From: Caryophanales bacterium
Lineage (GTDB): Bacteria > Bacillota_I > Bacilli_A > RF39 > UBA660
DNA: 24,304 nucleotides
Assembly (NCBI GenBank): GCA_016291895.1
Contig: JAEEZO010000002.1
Coordinates: 1-24,304 of the forward strand
Direction of reading: 5' to 3'
The notes under the pieces were generated by a model. It was not told where the DNA came from and did no database searches. It saw only the letters and a list, made by a program, of their open reading frames with translations. How positions within the stretch are numbered: the stretch's first letter is position 1; each line of letters opens with the position of its first letter. Positions 22,001-24,304 of the stretch are shown here, one piece after another. The translations under genes were made by a program, and so were the position numbers.

Positions 22001-24304
22001 TTTAGCAGCACTAAATGAGATAACTGACTTGAATAGTGATATAAAAACATATAATTACATATACAAAAATGCATGGAGTTATATGGAACCATATTTAAGT
22101 AGGGATAATAAGTATAAAGAAACAGAAGCATTTTTTATTCGTAAATATGTAGCAGCATTAGCAGTAGAAAAAAAGAATTCTACAAGTATTGGTGGAATGA
22201 AAACATATTTAACATCAGATACAAATGGCTATAGAGTAAATGTATCTATTGGTCAAAATAGTGTTTCATATTTGGATTTAAAAGATATATTAACAGGGTT
22301 AATGGAAAAAGAGAATCCAACAAATGAAGAATTGTTAACATTCAATAAATATTTAAAGGTAAATGATTTAATAATAACTTATAAAGATCCAAATCGAGAA
22401 AATGATAATGGGGTATATATCTATAGGAATGGAGAATTCATAGATGGATGGAGCAATTCGACTATATCATTTGATAAAACTGATAATGGTTTATATACGC
22501 TTCATTTAGTAAAAGATGATGGAGATATTCCTGCATATTCATCTTTCCAGATAGATTATAAGGTAATCTTTGATATCGATAACTATGAAAATGTAGAAGG
22601 ACTAGATACCTATCGTAATAATGACTTGTATTTAGGAAGCCTTGCAACAATTGATACAGATGTTGAAGTAATAATTCCTTACTATGATTCATTTGCTGCA
22701 ATAGAAGATACAATTACAAGTAATAATAAAAATTATATTGATAGAGATAATGGAAAGGTACATTGTTTCTTAGATGAAGATGTAAAAGGATCATATTTAA
22801 AGCCATCTAATGTTATTAAAATCACTAATGATCATTCAACAAGTGAAATTGATTCACGTGAGTATGTTATCTCTCGTAGTGCAGGATCTGCTGGTAAGTC
22901 AGTAAAACCATCATTCAATTATATTGATACGTTTACATATAAATTAGATTCTATTCCAGAAGAAATGAGAGCAGATTTTAACGCATTATTATTGAAGCAT
23001 ACAACTGTTTCAAATATGAGAATTTATGATACCAATAATAATGAAATATATGTAAATGAAGCTGTATTACCATACGCTGGAGGAAACATTGAATTCAATT
23101 CATCAAATTTAACAGGTAGCTTTAATATAAATAAGAGTGATTCAGTAATAGTATTACAAATATCTGGTGAACAAGAGCAATATGATCAAATGGCAACAAT
23201 CAAGTATGATGTCAATTTAAATAAAGTAGATTTTATTGCTGAAGCAATTCAAAATAATTTATTAGATAATAATTTAAAGATTAAAGAAACAAATATTGGA
23301 TTTAGTATTTCTGAAGAAAATAAAATTTTTATCGAATTATTACATCCTGTTGCAACTGCGTCATCAGGTAAAATATCATTTGCAGATTTAAATCCAAATA
23401 TTCAAAAATCAGTATCATATCCATCTGATTTAGAACAAACATGGACAATTAATACAAATACAAGTAGACATATTAAAATTGTTGACCATGTAAAAGCTAA
23501 TATTAGTAATGGATCAAATATTGATAACTCTCTAATTAATGACATAGAAAATAGTATTTCAATAAAAGACATTATTATAAAAATAGATGATGTAATAGTA
23601 TATCAAAATAATGCATTTAAAGATTCTTATGGAAATTACATAACAATTACCCAAGATGGATTAAATATAACATTTGAGTTTACAGATGAAGCCTTTAATT
23701 CAGATTCATCAGATGTAGAAATTAAATATACAACAATATTTGATCCAATTTCTTTCTATGAAAAATCTAGTTTATCTTTAGGAAGTTTTTCTCTATCGAA
23801 TGAAGCTTCAATTGAGCGAGGAGAATTAGCAAATTCTATAACAAAAGATTCAAAGAAAATAGAGTTTGATTATCCATTAGTAACAAATAAATCATTTATA
23901 GGTAATGGAAATAATCTAGCAATATCTAAATGGCAAATAGAAGTATTTGCGGAAAACTTAGAGAAGAATGACATTGTAATTACAGATACAATGAATTTAG
24001 GTACTGAATTTGGTGCATACTTATCTTTATCTAATATGGTTATTAAAAAGATAGTTAATACTGAAGAAACCGTTATTTATGATTATAAGAATAATATAAA
24101 TAATATTGGTACAGGAATAACACTAAAAGATAAGAATGGTGAAGAATTAGAATTTAATAAAAATGGTGAATATGAATTTATAATCAATATTGATAAGTTA
24201 GAAAAAGATAATAAGTTAATTATTGATTATGAACTTACTGTAGATGAAGAAGAATATAAAGCTGATGAAAAAGATACAGATATTGAATTAAGGATTACAA
24301 ATAA
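19002..24304 (+). CDS. giant surface adhesin-like protein, copy 2 (partial, runs off the window)
   Basis: The frame is open from the ATG at 19002 (AGGAG upstream) to the window end, giving 1767 complete codons without a stop in my translation; the C-terminus lies outside. Its first 48 residues differ from copy 1 at two positions. The rest is a clear but much more divergent paralogue with the same order of blocks: DLPNYIIPDSS, LNLGNDFGYNSY-like, EIKIVFDEKLTTT, W656, W842, a MDNGFSLMVTG block, W1481 (EQTWTINTNT) and W1644 (KWQIEVFAE). Cysteines are conserved in position (457/467, 732/772, 857/868, 929/934/944/957, and a single 1255 matching 1292 in copy 1). By analogy the missing end should carry a pilin-like domain and a sortase motif. 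Confidence 0.85.
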   Translation, partial: MTDTLLYKKNKRIGFRLILFMFLGLLAIVAVLPFSLASEDTQAEEKKLIDVFPNIYASLMDENGKIISTTDSSKEVDSKYLATSSSRYITMDDNLYLYFDAEEIENENLDKQISMGSYYYIDLPNYIIPDSSQLVTNGETEYKLFNLGKVQGYGGVYHENNKYRLKIRFENIEDSYLLDFSYQLSFKLDASILEQNEELKILSIEDIGDLSLYMKNDEVPDSYYKIEQTATQKGTSSDIYVLTTTLTDDRKESDRSLNGKLTINLGNDFGYNSYKNTDYLARMKIYIDGISLSKNPISSKTIYFENEKIHIEVTATGDVNTGKECIDNSFSCSFNAFDFIITGQNGNQNATGIHEIKIVFDEKLTTTQVRNHINEASYIDNLENKNVNTNVVVEDVPTYLSIEPKLQNYNTDSNGVPLSFTHQLNMSTNPSNYLEITTSDSITQNQDIFQYFVNASCLSMGTIGSRCSNNKMLYIDDMFVNFRVNNFDYILDYDPTVYMQIKEVLGSDFERTKNLNHIWKSESTNSDGDYYYYVLSYDTFENIIDASDNGRYEYSLGYDNQVIGSTKPIKFYLFNVSNRSVSVNFDYKLGRVIRNDNSHSGTNNNYVIYPADYKIESKVKYDYSYTTEKKNIDLSFYSKRYMTTHGEYLNNDYIKWETVIDTSEMKSLLNSYSYVSFNLYSNDIVPEYNNDVYSILDNRMINESTPRQSIGVDFLVPGLLFKGNYNSVTKKCEGNYNVISSLYFTQSNNSYTLPNVNSYGETGGRDLGTKFCLIYFTKRNQQYQPSWLQLEFDYYGQSAITKTGSSERNVIYVSNAYVNPFNDGNKSLISTNSNGTTTTAKWNLSYISINHNDKTSCYSKNADLPYNCPRKSKEYFNGNVQFYDKMDGVLAKYTTLKSVNVRVFDENSQVKSNIKMSQDELNQLDNKKCVNGTCLYISYPATLCNIAPRGSNGHFQCLTDLYGEDYLTKLTKMDNGFSLMVTGLSNDSGVEVNYETITDDLAALNEITDLNSDIKTYNYIYKNAWSYMEPYLSRDNKYKETEAFFIRKYVAALAVEKKNSTSIGGMKTYLTSDTNGYRVNVSIGQNSVSYLDLKDILTGLMEKENPTNEELLTFNKYLKVNDLIITYKDPNRENDNGVYIYRNGEFIDGWSNSTISFDKTDNGLYTLHLVKDDGDIPAYSSFQIDYKVIFDIDNYENVEGLDTYRNNDLYLGSLATIDTDVEVIIPYYDSFAAIEDTITSNNKNYIDRDNGKVHCFLDEDVKGSYLKPSNVIKITNDHSTSEIDSREYVISRSAGSAGKSVKPSFNYIDTFTYKLDSIPEEMRADFNALLLKHTTVSNMRIYDTNNNEIYVNEAVLPYAGGNIEFNSSNLTGSFNINKSDSVIVLQISGEQEQYDQMATIKYDVNLNKVDFIAEAIQNNLLDNNLKIKETNIGFSISEENKIFIELLHPVATASSGKISFADLNPNIQKSVSYPSDLEQTWTINTNTSRHIKIVDHVKANISNGSNIDNSLINDIENSISIKDIIIKIDDVIVYQNNAFKDSYGNYITITQDGLNITFEFTDEAFNSDSSDVEIKYTTIFDPISFYEKSSLSLGSFSLSNEASIERGELANSITKDSKKIEFDYPLVTNKSFIGNGNNLAISKWQIEVFAENLEKNDIVITDTMNLGTEFGAYLSLSNMVIKKIVNTEETVIYDYKNNINNIGTGITLKDKNGEELEFNKNGEYEFIINIDKLEKDNKLIIDYELTVDEEEYKADEKDTDIELRITN

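Noticed and set aside
1..24304. Mycoplasma-type genetic code (TGA = Trp), considered because of the AT-rich composition
   Set aside because: TGA ends the SDR gene (1737-1739) and the 119-aa gene (8723-8725), and Trp is encoded by TGG throughout.
1..24304. CRISPR arrays, tRNA or rRNA genes, riboswitches and integrase attachment sites
   Set aside because: No regularly spaced repeats, cloverleaf structures or long structured leaders were seen; the intergenic gaps are all shorter than about 140 bases and are explained by terminators and promoters.

Overview
The window is AT-rich, and every gene found lies on the + strand. TGA is used as a stop (1737-1739, 8723-8725) and Trp is encoded by TGG, so this is the standard bacterial code and not the Mycoplasma code. 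Strong AGGAG-type ribosome binding sites, extended -10 promoters, a diacylated-lipoprotein-type signal, a WXG100 protein and a C-terminal sortase-like anchor all point to a low-GC Bacillota. An uncultured gut Bacilli/Clostridia-type lineage is most likely; the exact lineage is an inference. The genome is compact: genes overlap by 4-14 bases, leaders are very short, and several terminator hairpins begin inside or at the stop codon.

Layout. (1) 2-3601: the tail of an HD-domain protein, an unrecognised 252-aa protein, then an overlapping three-gene run of SDR oxidoreductase, methionine gamma-lyase-family PLP enzyme and RluA-type pseudouridine synthase. (2) 3648-7638: short, separately terminated units: DUF1292 protein plus a HELLH/NE zinc-peptidase-like protein; a DUF6512-type membrane protein ending in a natural CSHHHH tail; an unrecognised 319-aa protein built from an internal duplication; a HAD phosphatase plus a lipoprotein. 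(3) 7713-11492: a five-gene cassette that looks like a type VII secretion (Esx/T7SSb) effector module. It encodes two WXG100-sized helical proteins (one with a clear W-N-G turn), a third small helical protein, a 712-aa effector candidate (Pro-Thr linker, beta-rich repeats, helical middle, C-terminal papain-like cysteine-peptidase domain) and a 209-aa protein in the position expected of an immunity protein or chaperone. (4) 11501-12205: an AAA_28-type P-loop ATPase/kinase under its own promoter. (5) 12226-24304: two giant tandem paralogous surface proteins (2196 aa, and more than 1767 aa running off the window). They have almost identical promoter, RBS and signal-peptide DNA, conserved cysteine pairs, repeated W-started Ig-like adhesin domains and, in the first, a Spy0128-like pilin domain and an IPKTN anchor.

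How it fits together: the second half is cell-surface and secretion biology. A putative T7SS effector cassette and a pair of wall-anchored adhesin-like proteins sit next to a set of ordinary housekeeping genes. The T7SS machine (EssC-type ATPase) and the sortase are not in the window. The most novel-looking system is the 7752-11492 cassette; the best-supported evolutionary observation is the near-identical 115-base promoter/signal-peptide segment shared by the two giant genes.
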